Shown in pieces: positions 25,153 to 33,243 of a stretch of DNA of 64,000 nucleotides. How positions within the stretch are numbered: position 1 is the first letter of the stretch; the number at the start of each line of letters is the position of its first letter. The notes beneath the pieces are model-generated. The model was not told the origin of the DNA, made no database searches, and saw only the letters and a program-made list of their open reading frames with translations. The stretch is from assembly GCF_018137965.1 (NCBI RefSeq), contig NZ_CP073100.1:992001-1056000 (forward strand), in the 5' to 3' direction. Origin of the DNA: Luteolibacter ambystomatis. Lineage in GTDB: Bacteria > Verrucomicrobiota > Verrucomicrobiia > Verrucomicrobiales > Akkermansiaceae. The translations under genes and the position numbers were made by a program.

Positions 25153-25453
25153 GGTGGTGGTGATGTTTGGTGTTTCGGGGTTCGAAGTGAGATCGCGTTT
25201 CCGATCTTCACCCTATTGACGAACGGCGGACGCGTCTCAGGACACGCCGGGACATTTTTTCGGAAAATATTTCCGATGTCCTGAAACGATCGTTCGAATT
25301 TGTGGCCACGCGCCCATTCGGACACCCTTTTCACAGGAAGGGCATCCGCGCCACTGGAGTTTGACCTCCAGTTTCGCTTTTGGCAGCCGACGAGGGAGAT
25401 ACTCGATCATTGCTTGCTTTTTCTTGCGTTGTGGCTTCGATGATTGCGTAGAC
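25153..25453. other. Intergenic region between the ECF42 operon and the TIR gene
   Basis: This 301-base region holds the ECF42-type promoter candidate in its first third. A minus-strand open frame (25237-25488) encodes a basic peptide with one CPSC motif, but I see no homology or ribosome site to support it. G+C falls sharply towards the TIR gene start. Confidence 0.5.
25218..25244 (-). promoter_or_regulatory. Candidate ECF42-type promoter of the DGPF operon
   Basis: On the minus strand, TGTCCT is followed after exactly 17 bases by CGTC, ending 65 bases before the first gene's ATG. As I recall, the ECF42 promoter studied in Streptomyces has TGTCGA at -35 and CGA/TC at -10, so this is a 4-of-6 plus 4-of-4 match. 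It is a reading by eye, untested. Confidence 0.45.
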
Positions 25454-26422
25454 ATGACCTCGACCGAGCGCAAAAAGGCAACCGTCATAACAAAATATAT
25501 TTTGGAGTCGTTTGCTGCAAATGACTGGTATGAACTCGGGCAAATTACAGGAAAGCTAGATTTAATTACGGAGCATCCTCGGCTTCTTCGAGCGTTAGGT
25601 TTTGGGGATGATGATTATGGACATTGTGTTGCAGAAGTATTGAATAATATTTTATCATCAGATTCTTCGCTGATTGATGAAATAGTTAATCATTTCGATA
25701 TGGATCTATGGTATCAGCAAAAGGATCCCGCCAAATTTCAAAGAGTATTTTCAGATACCCGATCGATTTCAGCGGATTTTTGGAGGGAGGGTTTTTTGAA
25801 ATTATTTATAAGTCATCTAACCTCCAATAAAGATAAGATGTCTGTATTGAAATCCGCCTTGGGAAACTGGGGGGTTTCGGCATTTGTTGCTCACGAGGAT
25901 ATCGAGGCTTCCCGAGAGTGGTTGAATGAGGTGGAAATAGGACTTCAAACAATGGAGATATTAGTAGCAGTTGTGGAACCAGGATTCAGAGAATCAGACT
26001 GGTGCGCTCAAGAAGTCGGATATGCATTGGGAAGGAATGTAGACATTATTCCGTTGAAAGCTGGGATGGATCCGTTTGGTTTCTTTGGGAAATTTCAAGG
26101 AGTTCAGATTAAAGGTAAATTTCCAGAAGAGGTGGCATATGAGATTGTGCGGTTGTTGCTAAAAAAGCCGAAGTATAGAAATAGACTTCTTGAGTGTATG
26201 AGTCGTGCTTTTTCTACATTGTCGTCAACACTGAAAATAAAATTAATAGGTGTGCTTGATTCTTGGAGTGTAGTGACCGATGATCAGACTAAATCCCTTT
26301 TGGAAACCAGCTCAATGTCTGATTATGAGCGTATTAAGTTGAAGGATCTTGTTGGGAGAGTGGGGGCGTTTAAAGTTCATCAAAACGCAGAGATTTGGGA
26401 TGATGATGAAATTCCCTTTTAG
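25454..26422 (+). CDS. TIR-domain protein, probable immune effector, AT-rich foreign gene
   Basis: This 322-residue protein has an alpha-helical N-terminal module (1-112), a TIR domain at about 113-225 and a helical C-terminal part ending in acidic EIWDDDEIPF. The TIR domain shows beta-A LKLFISHLTSNKDKM, the BB-loop region VSAFVAHEDIEASREW, the candidate NADase Glu in EWLNEVEIGL (E159 or E161), and SDWCAQEVGYALGRN. Bacterial TIR domains commonly cleave NAD+ or make signalling nucleotides in antiphage abortive infection. Two 60-base rows counted here have 45% and 30% G+C, against 67% in a row of the upstream gene, so recent acquisition is likely. The ATG used is the first giving TIR-unrelated but compositionally matching sequence. 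No partner gene is adjacent. Confidence 0.85.
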   Translation: MTSTERKKATVITKYILESFAANDWYELGQITGKLDLITEHPRLLRALGFGDDDYGHCVAEVLNNILSSDSSLIDEIVNHFDMDLWYQQKDPAKFQRVFSDTRSISADFWREGFLKLFISHLTSNKDKMSVLKSALGNWGVSAFVAHEDIEASREWLNEVEIGLQTMEILVAVVEPGFRESDWCAQEVGYALGRNVDIIPLKAGMDPFGFFGKFQGVQIKGKFPEEVAYEIVRLLLKKPKYRNRLLECMSRAFSTLSSTLKIKLIGVLDSWSVVTDDQTKSLLETSSMSDYERIKLKDLVGRVGAFKVHQNAEIWDDDEIPF

Positions 26423-26612
26423 TGCTGAAATTCAGGTTTGTCTGTGGAATTCCAACGCATGTCCAGCATCGTTGATGTCATGATCGCCATAAAGAAACTC
26501 TCCACCGGTGCCTCATAGGAGAAGGGGGGCAGCATCATGCCATGTAGGCGATTTCCGTATTGGGACGTTTTATCGAGGTGTATCCAGCGAGCCGAATACC
26601 ATCAATACGACG
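26419..26612 (-). pseudogene. Possible frameshifted gene remnant
   Basis: On the minus strand one frame reads DAPRRIDGIRLAGYTSIKRP then NTEIAYMA and a stop. A shifted frame continues with MLPPFSYEAPVESFFMAIM then DMRWNSTDKPEFQH and a stop that overlaps the TIR stop region. The two pieces join into one plausible protein tail if a single frameshift is assumed. I do not recognise the family; it could also be chance open sequence. Confidence 0.25.
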
Positions 26613-26669
26613 GGGCGCATCAGCTAGATCGGCAAATGCTCAAACCTGATATTTTTCTTTTTCAGAACC

Positions 26670-27443
26670 CTAACAAACTTCCGTTTTGCACTCTTGCTTT
26701 ATCGACAGCGACGCATCCGCGCCAAGGTTCCTCACGACGTCCTCCCGCAGCCCGGCGATGAACTTGCCCATGTCCCGCCAGATGGTGCTGTAGAACTCGC
26801 GGTCGGTGGCACCCAGCGCCACCAGCGCGCCACGGTGATTGATCCACAGCACTGTTCCGGCGGTCAAGCCACGCAGGCGGAAAAGGGCCTCCCAAAGGCG
26901 GCCGTAACGTTTGCCCTTGTGGCGGCCATCACTGGCGAGGCGGGCGCGATGAAAGGCGATGTGCCCGGCTTCGTCGCGGATGATCAGGCGGCACATGCCG
27001 CGCAGCGCTTCATCCCCGCCGTGGCGGTGCAGCATCTTGTAGTACACATGGCTTACGATCTCGGTGAGCAGCAAAGCGTAGAGCTCGAAGCCGACCCCGA
27101 GCCATTTCCGCAGTCCGCAGAAGAGCCCGAAGCTCCAGTGGTTGTCGATCGGCCTTCCACCGAGCCGTGCGAGCATCACGCCGAGCAACCGGGAATGCTC
27201 GACTTCTTCCGCGAACCACAGGTCCACCAGCGTGTGGATGCCGGGATCCGAGGTCAGCAGACTTTCGCGGTTCCATGCGATCAGATAGGCCGGACCGCCG
27301 CCATCACCGAGCTGGAATTGTTGGATCGAGCGGGTCAGTTTTGCCAGCCGCTTGCCTTGGAGATCGAGTGGTGCATCCCAATCCGGTTCCGGGCGTTCGA
27401 TGCCATTGCGGCGGAAGTGGGCGATCCAATAGTCGATGTTCAT
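26670..27443 (-). CDS. Ferritin-like diiron protein
   Basis: This 257-residue helical protein has paired diiron motifs: DLWFAEEVEHSRLLGVML and, about 80 residues later, RLIIRDEAGHIAFHRARL. This is the ExxH spacing of ferritin-like/AurF-type oxygenases. Between them, FELYALLLTEIVSHVYYKML supplies a third helix Glu. The fold assignment is good; whether it is an oxygenase or stores iron is not resolvable. It starts at the ATG of MNIDYWIAHFRRNGI; an upstream extension rich in Pro/Arg was rejected. The C-terminus ends in SIKQECKTEVC. Confidence 0.8.
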   Translation of the reverse strand: MNIDYWIAHFRRNGIERPEPDWDAPLDLQGKRLAKLTRSIQQFQLGDGGGPAYLIAWNRESLLTSDPGIHTLVDLWFAEEVEHSRLLGVMLARLGGRPIDNHWSFGLFCGLRKWLGVGFELYALLLTEIVSHVYYKMLHRHGGDEALRGMCRLIIRDEAGHIAFHRARLASDGRHKGKRYGRLWEALFRLRGLTAGTVLWINHRGALVALGATDREFYSTIWRDMGKFIAGLREDVVRNLGADASLSIKQECKTEVC

Positions 27444-27529
27444 GATGCCCGGAAGCTTCCATGCGAATGGGAAGCTCCGGCGCGGGCGCGATGAAAAGCG
27501 GGTGAAGATTGGCCGAACGTGCGGCGCGA

Positions 27530-28039
27530 TTACTTCCCGTGCCTTGCGCGGATGCGGGCGAGGGCTTCCTGGCCCTCCGGAGTATCGCTCCAAGAGGGAA
27601 GCTCCAGGTAGTCGGCGGCCTCGCGGCAGGCGGTGGCCTCGGCCGCATCGCTCATGCGGGTGGCGGCTTGGCGCAGGATGGGAATGGCATCCTGTTCGCC
27701 AAGCTGGATCAGGCCGTCACGGGCCGCGAGGCGGATGTCCGGATCGGGATCCTGAAGAAAGGCGGCGATGGTTTTTACCGCTGCCTGTTCATAGGTGGTT
27801 ACGGCCTCCTCAATGCTCTGCCGTGCCGCGGCGCGTTGTTCCGGAGAGGCGGGCGGTGCCGACTTCGTTCCGATCAGCGGGCCGGCAGCTGGTGCCGTTT
27901 CCTTGGCGCGCTCCGTCCTGGATGGCGGAGCAAGGCCTGCCACCGGTAAGGACGGGGCAGGCTCATGACGCAAGGCGAAGATCCCGAGGCCGATACCCAG
28001 AACCGCCACTGCGGCGATGGCGGCGCCCCCGCGTTTCAT
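27530..28039 (-). CDS. Exported HEAT-repeat-like protein
   Basis: This 169-residue protein has an N-terminal hydrophobic signal or anchor (AAIAAVAVLGIGLGIFAL), a Pro/Ala-rich linker and two or three helical repeats: AFLQDPDPDIRLAARDGLIQ, LGEQDAIPILRQAATRM and AEATACREAADYLELP. This is the pattern of HEAT/PBS-lyase repeats used in protein-protein contacts. Its ATG overlaps the stop of the upstream gene by four bases, so the two secreted proteins are probably co-produced. Function is unknown. Confidence 0.7.
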   Translation of the reverse strand: MKRGGAAIAAVAVLGIGLGIFALRHEPAPSLPVAGLAPPSRTERAKETAPAAGPLIGTKSAPPASPEQRAAARQSIEEAVTTYEQAAVKTIAAFLQDPDPDIRLAARDGLIQLGEQDAIPILRQAATRMSDAAEATACREAADYLELPSWSDTPEGQEALARIRARHGK

Positions 28040-28839
28040 GGAGTCGAGGGAGCAGGGGAGGCGTCCGCGTTTTTGGCTCCCGGCGCGGCAGGTGTGGCAT
28101 TCGTGTCCGGGAAATAGGTTTCCAAACGCAGGCCGACGCCGTTGGCGGTCTTGTAGGTACCGGTGTAGGTGGTTTTGCCCAGAACCTCCACCACGGCTGG
28201 CACCGCTGCTACATCGTCATTTTCAGCGTTGGTGGGACCCGCGTTGGCTGGTTTGGCAGCGACAGGGGCGACGTAGCCGATGGTGCCGATGAGACTGTAG
28301 GTTTCCGAGCGGACGATGATCGGATAGGGGGTGTTGGCAATCTTCACGCCGGTGGTCTTCTTCGACTCGGTGCCGGAGAAAGTGCCGCCGCCATTGTTCA
28401 CGGAAATCGCGCCGTAGGTGAAGCTGTTCACCACATTGCTGGTAGTGGAGCCAGAGCCACCGGAGCCGCCGCTGCCACCTCCGGTGGTGGCGACGGCCTT
28501 GTTGGCGCGGCCTTTGACCGCAGGTTGCGTCAACAGATCATCCGGGATGGAGATGGCGGGCTTGCCCGGTTTGAAGGCATAGATGTCACCGGCATCCGCA
28601 TCATCGGTGAAGCGGGAGAGCGACCAGCCTTTGATGGAACCATCGAGGAGACCGTCCGCGTTCATCGCCGTCAGGATCTCCTGGTTGGTGAAGCGGGCTG
28701 CGGCCTTGGCGTCTTCATTGATCGTGGCCTGCAGGGCGACAGGCGCGCGCACGCCGACCTTCACTTCAGGTTCATCCGCGCCAAAGGAAAAAGAGGCAGC
28801 GCCGAGCAGTCCGGCGGTCACAAGGGTGATGGATTTCAT
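28036..28839 (-). CDS. Hypothetical secreted protein with Gly/Ser-rich centre
   Basis: This 267-residue protein has a signal peptide (ITLVTAGLLGAASFSFGA), a conserved-looking helical stretch (ARFTNQEILTAMNADGLLDG) and a low-complexity Gly/Ser linker near residue 125. A beta-rich C-terminal half follows (FTYGAISVNNGGGTFSG, YPIIVRSETYSLIGTIGYV). I do not recognise a family. The preceding 25 codons of the open frame lack signal-like character, so the ATG at MKSITLV is used. It is the first gene of a two-gene unit with the HEAT-like protein. Confidence 0.65.
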   Translation of the reverse strand: MKSITLVTAGLLGAASFSFGADEPEVKVGVRAPVALQATINEDAKAAARFTNQEILTAMNADGLLDGSIKGWSLSRFTDDADAGDIYAFKPGKPAISIPDDLLTQPAVKGRANKAVATTGGGSGGSGGSGSTTSNVVNSFTYGAISVNNGGGTFSGTESKKTTGVKIANTPYPIIVRSETYSLIGTIGYVAPVAAKPANAGPTNAENDDVAAVPAVVEVLGKTTYTGTYKTANGVGLRLETYFPDTNATPAAPGAKNADASPAPSTP

Positions 28840-29201
28840 GAGATGGGAAAATATTTGGAATGGATGGGAGCGAGACCCGTCCTTGCACGTAGGAAACGCC
28901 ACATCACCGGACATTTATCGGCGGATTTCCATGGAAAAAAACCGGGTGGCCCGAGGACGGCCCGAGAATGGTCATGCAATTTGCGCGGAATGCTCTTTGG
29001 GTCCCCGGTCGGTGTTCTGTGGGGCACGCATGAGGCCCTCTCATCGGAAATGAGGGTTGTCCTGCCGTGCGCTCATTTTGAGGTATTGGAACGCCGTTTT
29101 GCAATGAGTCCGCAGCATCGCGAAGGCGACGACGATTCACCTTCGGAAAGCCGCCGCAGGGACGGGTTGGCAAACGCCGCGCTCTATCAGCAGGCGACCA
29201 C
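28840..29201. other. Intergenic region, divergent promoters
   Basis: These 362 bases separate the divergent secreted-protein and porin genes and must contain both promoters. I see a short inverted repeat (CTCAT and ATGAG around CGGAA) near 29,040-29,055 and no REP unit. The open frame crossing on the plus strand is compositionally unconvincing. Confidence 0.4.
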
Positions 29202-30542
29202 ATGAAAGCAACCACCACCTCCCTGCTGATGCTGACCGCCGCTCCGGTTTTCGCCGGAACGCCCGCCCCCCAAGTCGATGCACCCGCTTCTTCCGGAAGC
29301 TGGCTCGACGATTTCAAGCTCGATGCCGAACTGCGAGCCCGTGCCGAATGGACGGACAACGTCCGCGATTTCAACGACGACCTGAACGCCAGCGATGACG
29401 ATGGCTGGCTGGCCACCCGCGCCCGTCTCGGCCTCGGCTGGACGCCGGAGAAGTGGCTGAAGATTTATGCCCAGGGGCAGGATGTCCGCGAATTCTTCTC
29501 CGGCCGTCCGCATGATACGCTGGGTGGAGCGAATGGTGATGACAGCTTCGACCTCCGCCAGGCTTACATCCAGCTCGGCGATCTCAAGCAGTGGCCGCTC
29601 CAGCTCACACTGGGCCGCCAGCCGCTGGACTATGGCTCGAAGCGTATTCTCGCCGACTCCGTGTGGGGCAACTATGGCCGCACCTTCGATGCGGCGAAGC
29701 TCACCTGGCAGATCAACAAGGACTGGAGCGTGGATGCCTTCGCCGGAAACGTGGTCACGATCGAGGAAGACCAGTTCAACGACTCCGACCACAATGCCGA
29801 CCTCATCGGCATTTACGCCACTGGCAAGATCCCGCTCGGACAGACGCTCGATTTTTACGCCATTCACCTCGACAGCGAGCATTCCACGATGGCTCCGGTG
29901 AAGGGCGACTTCTGGACGCTCGGTTCGCGTCTCTTCAAGAAGCCCGGCAAGGATTCGCCGTGGGACTGGGAACTGGAGGCCGTGCTCCAGACTGGCAACG
30001 TGATGTTCGGGAAGAAGGATCTCGATCTGCTGGCCTTCGGGGGACAGGCCACGCTCGGCTACACTTTCGCCGACTGCACCTGGTCGCCTCGCCTGAGCGC
30101 GAACTACAGCTATGCCAGCGGTGACGATGACCGCACGGATGGCGATCAGCACCGCCTCCAGCCGGTGTATCCCTCCACCCACACCATGAACGGCCTGCTG
30201 GATTCCATCGGCTGGGCGAACGTTCATGACCCATACTTGGAATTCACCGTGGTGCCAGCGAAGGATTGGAAGATCGGCCTCCAAGGCCATGCTTTCTTCC
30301 GTGCGGAAACCGGGGACTTCGTTTACCGCGCGAATGGTTCGACGCCGGTCCGCATGCCTGCCGGTTACAATGGCGAGAGCTTCGTGGGCACGGAACTGGA
30401 CCTCTACGTGCAGGGTGCTCTCACGAAGAACCTGGAGTTGCTCGCAGGCGTGGGTGCGCTGTTCGCCGGAGACTATCTGGACAGCACTGGCACCGATGAT
30501 ACCGCGAAGACCGCCTACCTCCAACTCACCTACAAGTATTGA
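29202..30542 (+). CDS. Outer-membrane porin, alginate-export (AlgE-like) family
   Basis: This 446-residue protein has a signal peptide (TTTSLLMLTAAPVFAGTP) and a beta-barrel of alternating strands. Family landmarks are LRARAEWTDNVRDFND, TRARLGLGWTPEKWLKIYAQ, LRQAYIQLGDLKQWPLQLTL then GRQPLDYGSKRIL, and a C-terminal strand ending in an aromatic (YLQLTYKY), the usual Bam recognition feature. Alginate_exp-family porins are widespread in Planctomycetota and Verrucomicrobiota and are not restricted to alginate. No polysaccharide lyase is adjacent, so the cargo is unknown. A strong downstream neighbour is lacking, so it is probably monocistronic. Confidence 0.85.
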   Translation: MKATTTSLLMLTAAPVFAGTPAPQVDAPASSGSWLDDFKLDAELRARAEWTDNVRDFNDDLNASDDDGWLATRARLGLGWTPEKWLKIYAQGQDVREFFSGRPHDTLGGANGDDSFDLRQAYIQLGDLKQWPLQLTLGRQPLDYGSKRILADSVWGNYGRTFDAAKLTWQINKDWSVDAFAGNVVTIEEDQFNDSDHNADLIGIYATGKIPLGQTLDFYAIHLDSEHSTMAPVKGDFWTLGSRLFKKPGKDSPWDWELEAVLQTGNVMFGKKDLDLLAFGGQATLGYTFADCTWSPRLSANYSYASGDDDRTDGDQHRLQPVYPSTHTMNGLLDSIGWANVHDPYLEFTVVPAKDWKIGLQGHAFFRAETGDFVYRANGSTPVRMPAGYNGESFVGTELDLYVQGALTKNLELLAGVGALFAGDYLDSTGTDDTAKTAYLQLTYKY

Positions 30543-30557
30543 TGATGCGGGCCGGTT

Positions 30558-30767
30558 TTAGAACCGGTCCTGTAGCAGACGTAGCTCATCGCGCCGCGGA
30601 TCCGGCTCCAGGGTGCCTCCATCATCGGAGACATCGGGCGCCCGTTCCGCGGCGCAGACCGTACCGAGCATGCTTGTTTCTAGCCATTCGCCGGTCTCAA
30701 GCATGTCTGGGGGTGGCGTGTCCGGCATGGGAGTGTCGATCACCCCATGGTAAGGGATTTCGCTCAT
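30558..30767 (-). CDS. Small hypothetical acidic protein
   Basis: This 69-residue open frame is rich in Pro, Glu and Asp (DTPMPDTPPPDMLETGEWLE; DVSDDGGTLEPDPRRDELR). There is no signal peptide or known motif. Support is only an ATG start, correct position between genes and absence of a better alternative. Its stop lies 15 bases from the convergent porin stop. It could be spurious. Confidence 0.4.
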   Translation of the reverse strand: MSEIPYHGVIDTPMPDTPPPDMLETGEWLETSMLGTVCAAERAPDVSDDGGTLEPDPRRDELRLLQDRF

Positions 30768-30822
30768 GCCTTCTCATACACCGGAGCGGGGAGGCTGTCG
30801 CGTGACAGTTTCTTCAGAAATG

Positions 30823-30959
30823 GTAGCCGGAGTCGTGAGACTTCGGGCTGGGTGGACTTACCCTTGTCGCATCGCTTCCTTTCGGTGAATCGAGAGCAGA
30901 CTGGATGTGCGGGAAACGACGGGACCCAACCCAGCCTGAAGTCTTACGACTCCAGCTAC
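30823..30959. repeat. REP palindrome pair, copy 5
   Basis: The left unit is GTAG, arms CCGGAGTC and GACTTCGG, loop GTGA, tail GCTGGGTGGACTT. The right unit on the minus strand is GTAG, CTGGAGTC, GTAA, GACTTCAG, GCTGGGTTGGG. At 137 bp it is the shortest complete copy with both hairpins well preserved. The spacer shares ATCGAGAGCAGAC with copy 2. Confidence 0.87.
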
Positions 30960-30977
30960 GTCAGAAGGGCGCTAGGT

Positions 30978-31340
30978 TCACGCGCGTTGCTGGAACGGGT
31001 AATCGACGGTAGGATCGCGATCGGTGGGGCGGGCGGGCATGTTGCCCGGAGTGGAGGCGGACAATTCGCCGATGAGAATGTAGTCCTCCGGCGTTTCCAG
31101 CTCTCCGGTTGCCGTGAGGCTTCCCGGTTCGACGGATTCCGTCCAGACACCGCCAGCCACGGCACGGCCCGATCTCACCAGCAGGTCGCGCAATTCCGGC
31201 TGGGTCATCTCGGTGCGGGAAATGACGATCAGGCGCGCTTCCTCCATCGCGGGCGGCTGCCAGAGATGAGTGAAAACCTTGTAGTGATACCACGGGTCGT
31301 TTCCTCTTTGGTGGGCCATACTGTCATATTCGCCGTACAT
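30978..31340 (-). CDS. Hypothetical protein divergent from opgG
   Basis: This 120-residue soluble protein of unknown family opens MYGEYDSMAHQRGNDPWYHY and contains EEARLIVISRTEMTQPELRD with a beta-rich end (PEDYILIGELSAS). The frame stays open upstream to 31529, but that extension overlaps the opgG start antisense and lacks supporting features. The presence of aromatic blocks and a clean start favours a real gene. Nothing indicates function. Confidence 0.5.
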   Translation of the reverse strand: MYGEYDSMAHQRGNDPWYHYKVFTHLWQPPAMEEARLIVISRTEMTQPELRDLLVRSGRAVAGGVWTESVEPGSLTATGELETPEDYILIGELSASTPGNMPARPTDRDPTVDYPFQQRA

Positions 31341-31467
31341 CGACCGAACGTCAAGGAGCCGCTGGAACCAAGCGTTGGCGGGGCTTGGGTGGAATGCGGT
31401 GGCTTCCTGTTGGAGTGTTTCGGCCCGTCCTTGCAATTCGCCCGCGCGCGGTGAAAATCCGGGTCCC

Positions 31468-33057
31468 GTGACCGCCGCTCCGAAGCCACTTTCCGCCTCC
31501 CTCCTGCTCGTCCTGACCGCCACTGGCATGGCTGCGGAGGAGTTCTCCTATGACTCGCTCCGCGCCGAGGCCCGCACGCTGGCCGCCGCGCCCTACGAAG
31601 CGCCGAAGGACAATCTGGCCGACTATTGGAAGAATTTGACCTACGACCAGCATCGTGACATCCGCTTCAAGATGGAGTCCGGCCTGTGGTGGGACCAGAA
31701 GGTGAATTTCTCCGTGGATTTCTTCCATCCCGGCTGGACCACGAAGCGCACCATCTCCGTGTCCGAGGTGGTGGGGGGCAAATCGAGCCACCTCGATTTC
31801 AACCAGAGCCTCTTCAATTACGGCAAGAACGTCATCCCGAAGGGCACGCCCGCGCCGCAGGGCTACGCCGGCTGGCGCGCTCGCACGCACCTGAACTCGG
31901 AGGACTACATGGATGAGTTCCTGGTGTTCCAGGGTGCGAGCTACTTCCGCGCGATCCCCCAGAAAACCGTGTATGGTCTTTCCGCCCGTGGCCTCTCGCT
32001 GAACAGCGGTCTGCCCGGGGTGCCGGAGGAGTTTCCGGATTTCACCGAATTCCACCTCCAGCGTCCGGGCAAGGAGGACAAGTCGCTCAAAGCTTGGGCG
32101 TTGCTCAATGGCCCGAGTGTCGCGGGGGCGTATCAATTCACCGTCACCCCCGGCGTGGAAACCGTGATGGATGTGGAGGCCGAGCTGACGTTCCGCAGAC
32201 CGGTCCAACAGGTCGGCCTCGCGCCATTCTCCAGCATGTTCTGGTTCGGCGAGGGTACCCAGCCGCGCCCCTATGATCATCGCCCGGAGGTTCACGACAG
32301 CGATGGTGTCCTGATGGAACTGGGCAGCGGCAATCTCCACTTCCGCCCCTTGGAACATGCCAATGACCGCTTCCGCCATTGTGTCTTCCGCCTGGAGAAA
32401 CCGCGCTCGTGGTCGCTGCTGCAGCGTGATCGTTCGTTCTCGTCCTATCAGGATCTGGAGGCCGGTTATCACAACCGCCCGAGCGTGAAGGTGGAGCCGG
32501 TGGAGGGCTTCGACCTCGGCAAGCTGCACCTCATCGAGATGCCCACGCATGACGAGACGGATGACAACGTGATCCTGCTGTGGGAACCGGAGCCGGGCTT
32601 GGAAGTGGGCAAGGCCTATCGCTTCCATTACCGCCTGCGCTGGATGCGCGATCCCGCGCCGTCCGGGCTTTTCCAAGTGAAGGCCACGCGCCCCGGTGTG
32701 CCGGTGAAGCAGCCGGGCCAGATGCTGGTTTCGGTCGATTTCGCCAAGCCGCTTTACCCTGAGAAGAAAGTCGGTGATCCGAAGTGGGACGATGCCACCA
32801 AGATCAAGCCGGTGGTCACGCTGAACAAGGAAGGCGTGAAGCTCGTCCACGTCGGCCTCACCGATCTGAGCATGGCGAACGTGGATGATATCGCCGTCGC
32901 CGATGGCCGCAATCCGGCGATGCATATGCCGCAGGTGCTGCGCGCGTTCTTCGTGTTCGAGCCCGGACAGGAGAAGGACATCGACATGACCTGCGAGCTC
33001 CAGGATGCATCCGGCAAAGTCCTTTCCGAGCGCTGGGTGTATTTGTGGAGCAAGTGA
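31468..33057 (+). CDS. opgG: Glucan biosynthesis protein OpgG/MdoG
   Basis: This 529-residue periplasmic protein is required for making osmoregulated periplasmic glucans. Its signal peptide is SASLLLVLTATGMAAE. Family blocks are FKMESGLWWDQKVNFSVDFF, GASYFRAIPQKTVYGLSARG, APFSSMFWFGEGTQPRPYDH with RPEVHDSDG, and FRLEKPRSWSLLQRDRSF with YQDLEAGYHNRPS. The final domain includes RAFFVFEPGQEKDIDMTCEL. The start is a GTG directly before the signal peptide; an upstream open frame was rejected. Unlike Proteobacteria there is no opgH glucosyltransferase beside it. Confidence 0.92.
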   Translation: MTAAPKPLSASLLLVLTATGMAAEEFSYDSLRAEARTLAAAPYEAPKDNLADYWKNLTYDQHRDIRFKMESGLWWDQKVNFSVDFFHPGWTTKRTISVSEVVGGKSSHLDFNQSLFNYGKNVIPKGTPAPQGYAGWRARTHLNSEDYMDEFLVFQGASYFRAIPQKTVYGLSARGLSLNSGLPGVPEEFPDFTEFHLQRPGKEDKSLKAWALLNGPSVAGAYQFTVTPGVETVMDVEAELTFRRPVQQVGLAPFSSMFWFGEGTQPRPYDHRPEVHDSDGVLMELGSGNLHFRPLEHANDRFRHCVFRLEKPRSWSLLQRDRSFSSYQDLEAGYHNRPSVKVEPVEGFDLGKLHLIEMPTHDETDDNVILLWEPEPGLEVGKAYRFHYRLRWMRDPAPSGLFQVKATRPGVPVKQPGQMLVSVDFAKPLYPEKKVGDPKWDDATKIKPVVTLNKEGVKLVHVGLTDLSMANVDDIAVADGRNPAMHMPQVLRAFFVFEPGQEKDIDMTCELQDASGKVLSERWVYLWSK

Positions 33058-33073
33058 GCGGAACGTATCTTGC

Positions 33074-33234
33074 GTGGCTGAAGTGGTGACCCTTCAGGCT
33101 GGGTGGATTTGGGCTCATCCTGAGATTTCGGACGTCTTGTGACTACCGCATAATCTCCCTTCGGAGGCAGGGGAGCGAAGAGAGTCGCAAGGCGGGGGGA
33201 TATGCCCCGCCCGAAGTCTGACGACTCCGGCTAC
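33074..33234. repeat. REP palindrome pair, copy 6 (left half degenerate)
   Basis: The right unit on the minus strand is intact: GTAG, CCGGAGTC, GTCA, GACTTCGG, GCGGGG. The left unit has a GTGG head and a decayed stem (CTGAAGTGGTGACCCTTCAG) but an intact tail GCTGGGTGGATTT. It sits between the convergent opgG and DUF4870 genes. Confidence 0.78.
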
Positions 33235-33243
33235 GAAGAGATC

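Noticed and set aside
25237..25488. Minus-strand frame with CPSC upstream of the TIR gene
   Set aside because: Overlaps the TIR start antisense, no ribosome site or recognisable family; kept only as a note.
27436..29205. 589-codon plus-strand frame spanning two secreted-protein genes and the porin leader
   Set aside because: Runs antisense through two genes with signal peptides and has Arg/Gly-rich composition without any motif.
31351..32925. 524-codon open frame on the minus strand opposite opgG
   Set aside because: Antisense to opgG, which has a full set of family motifs.
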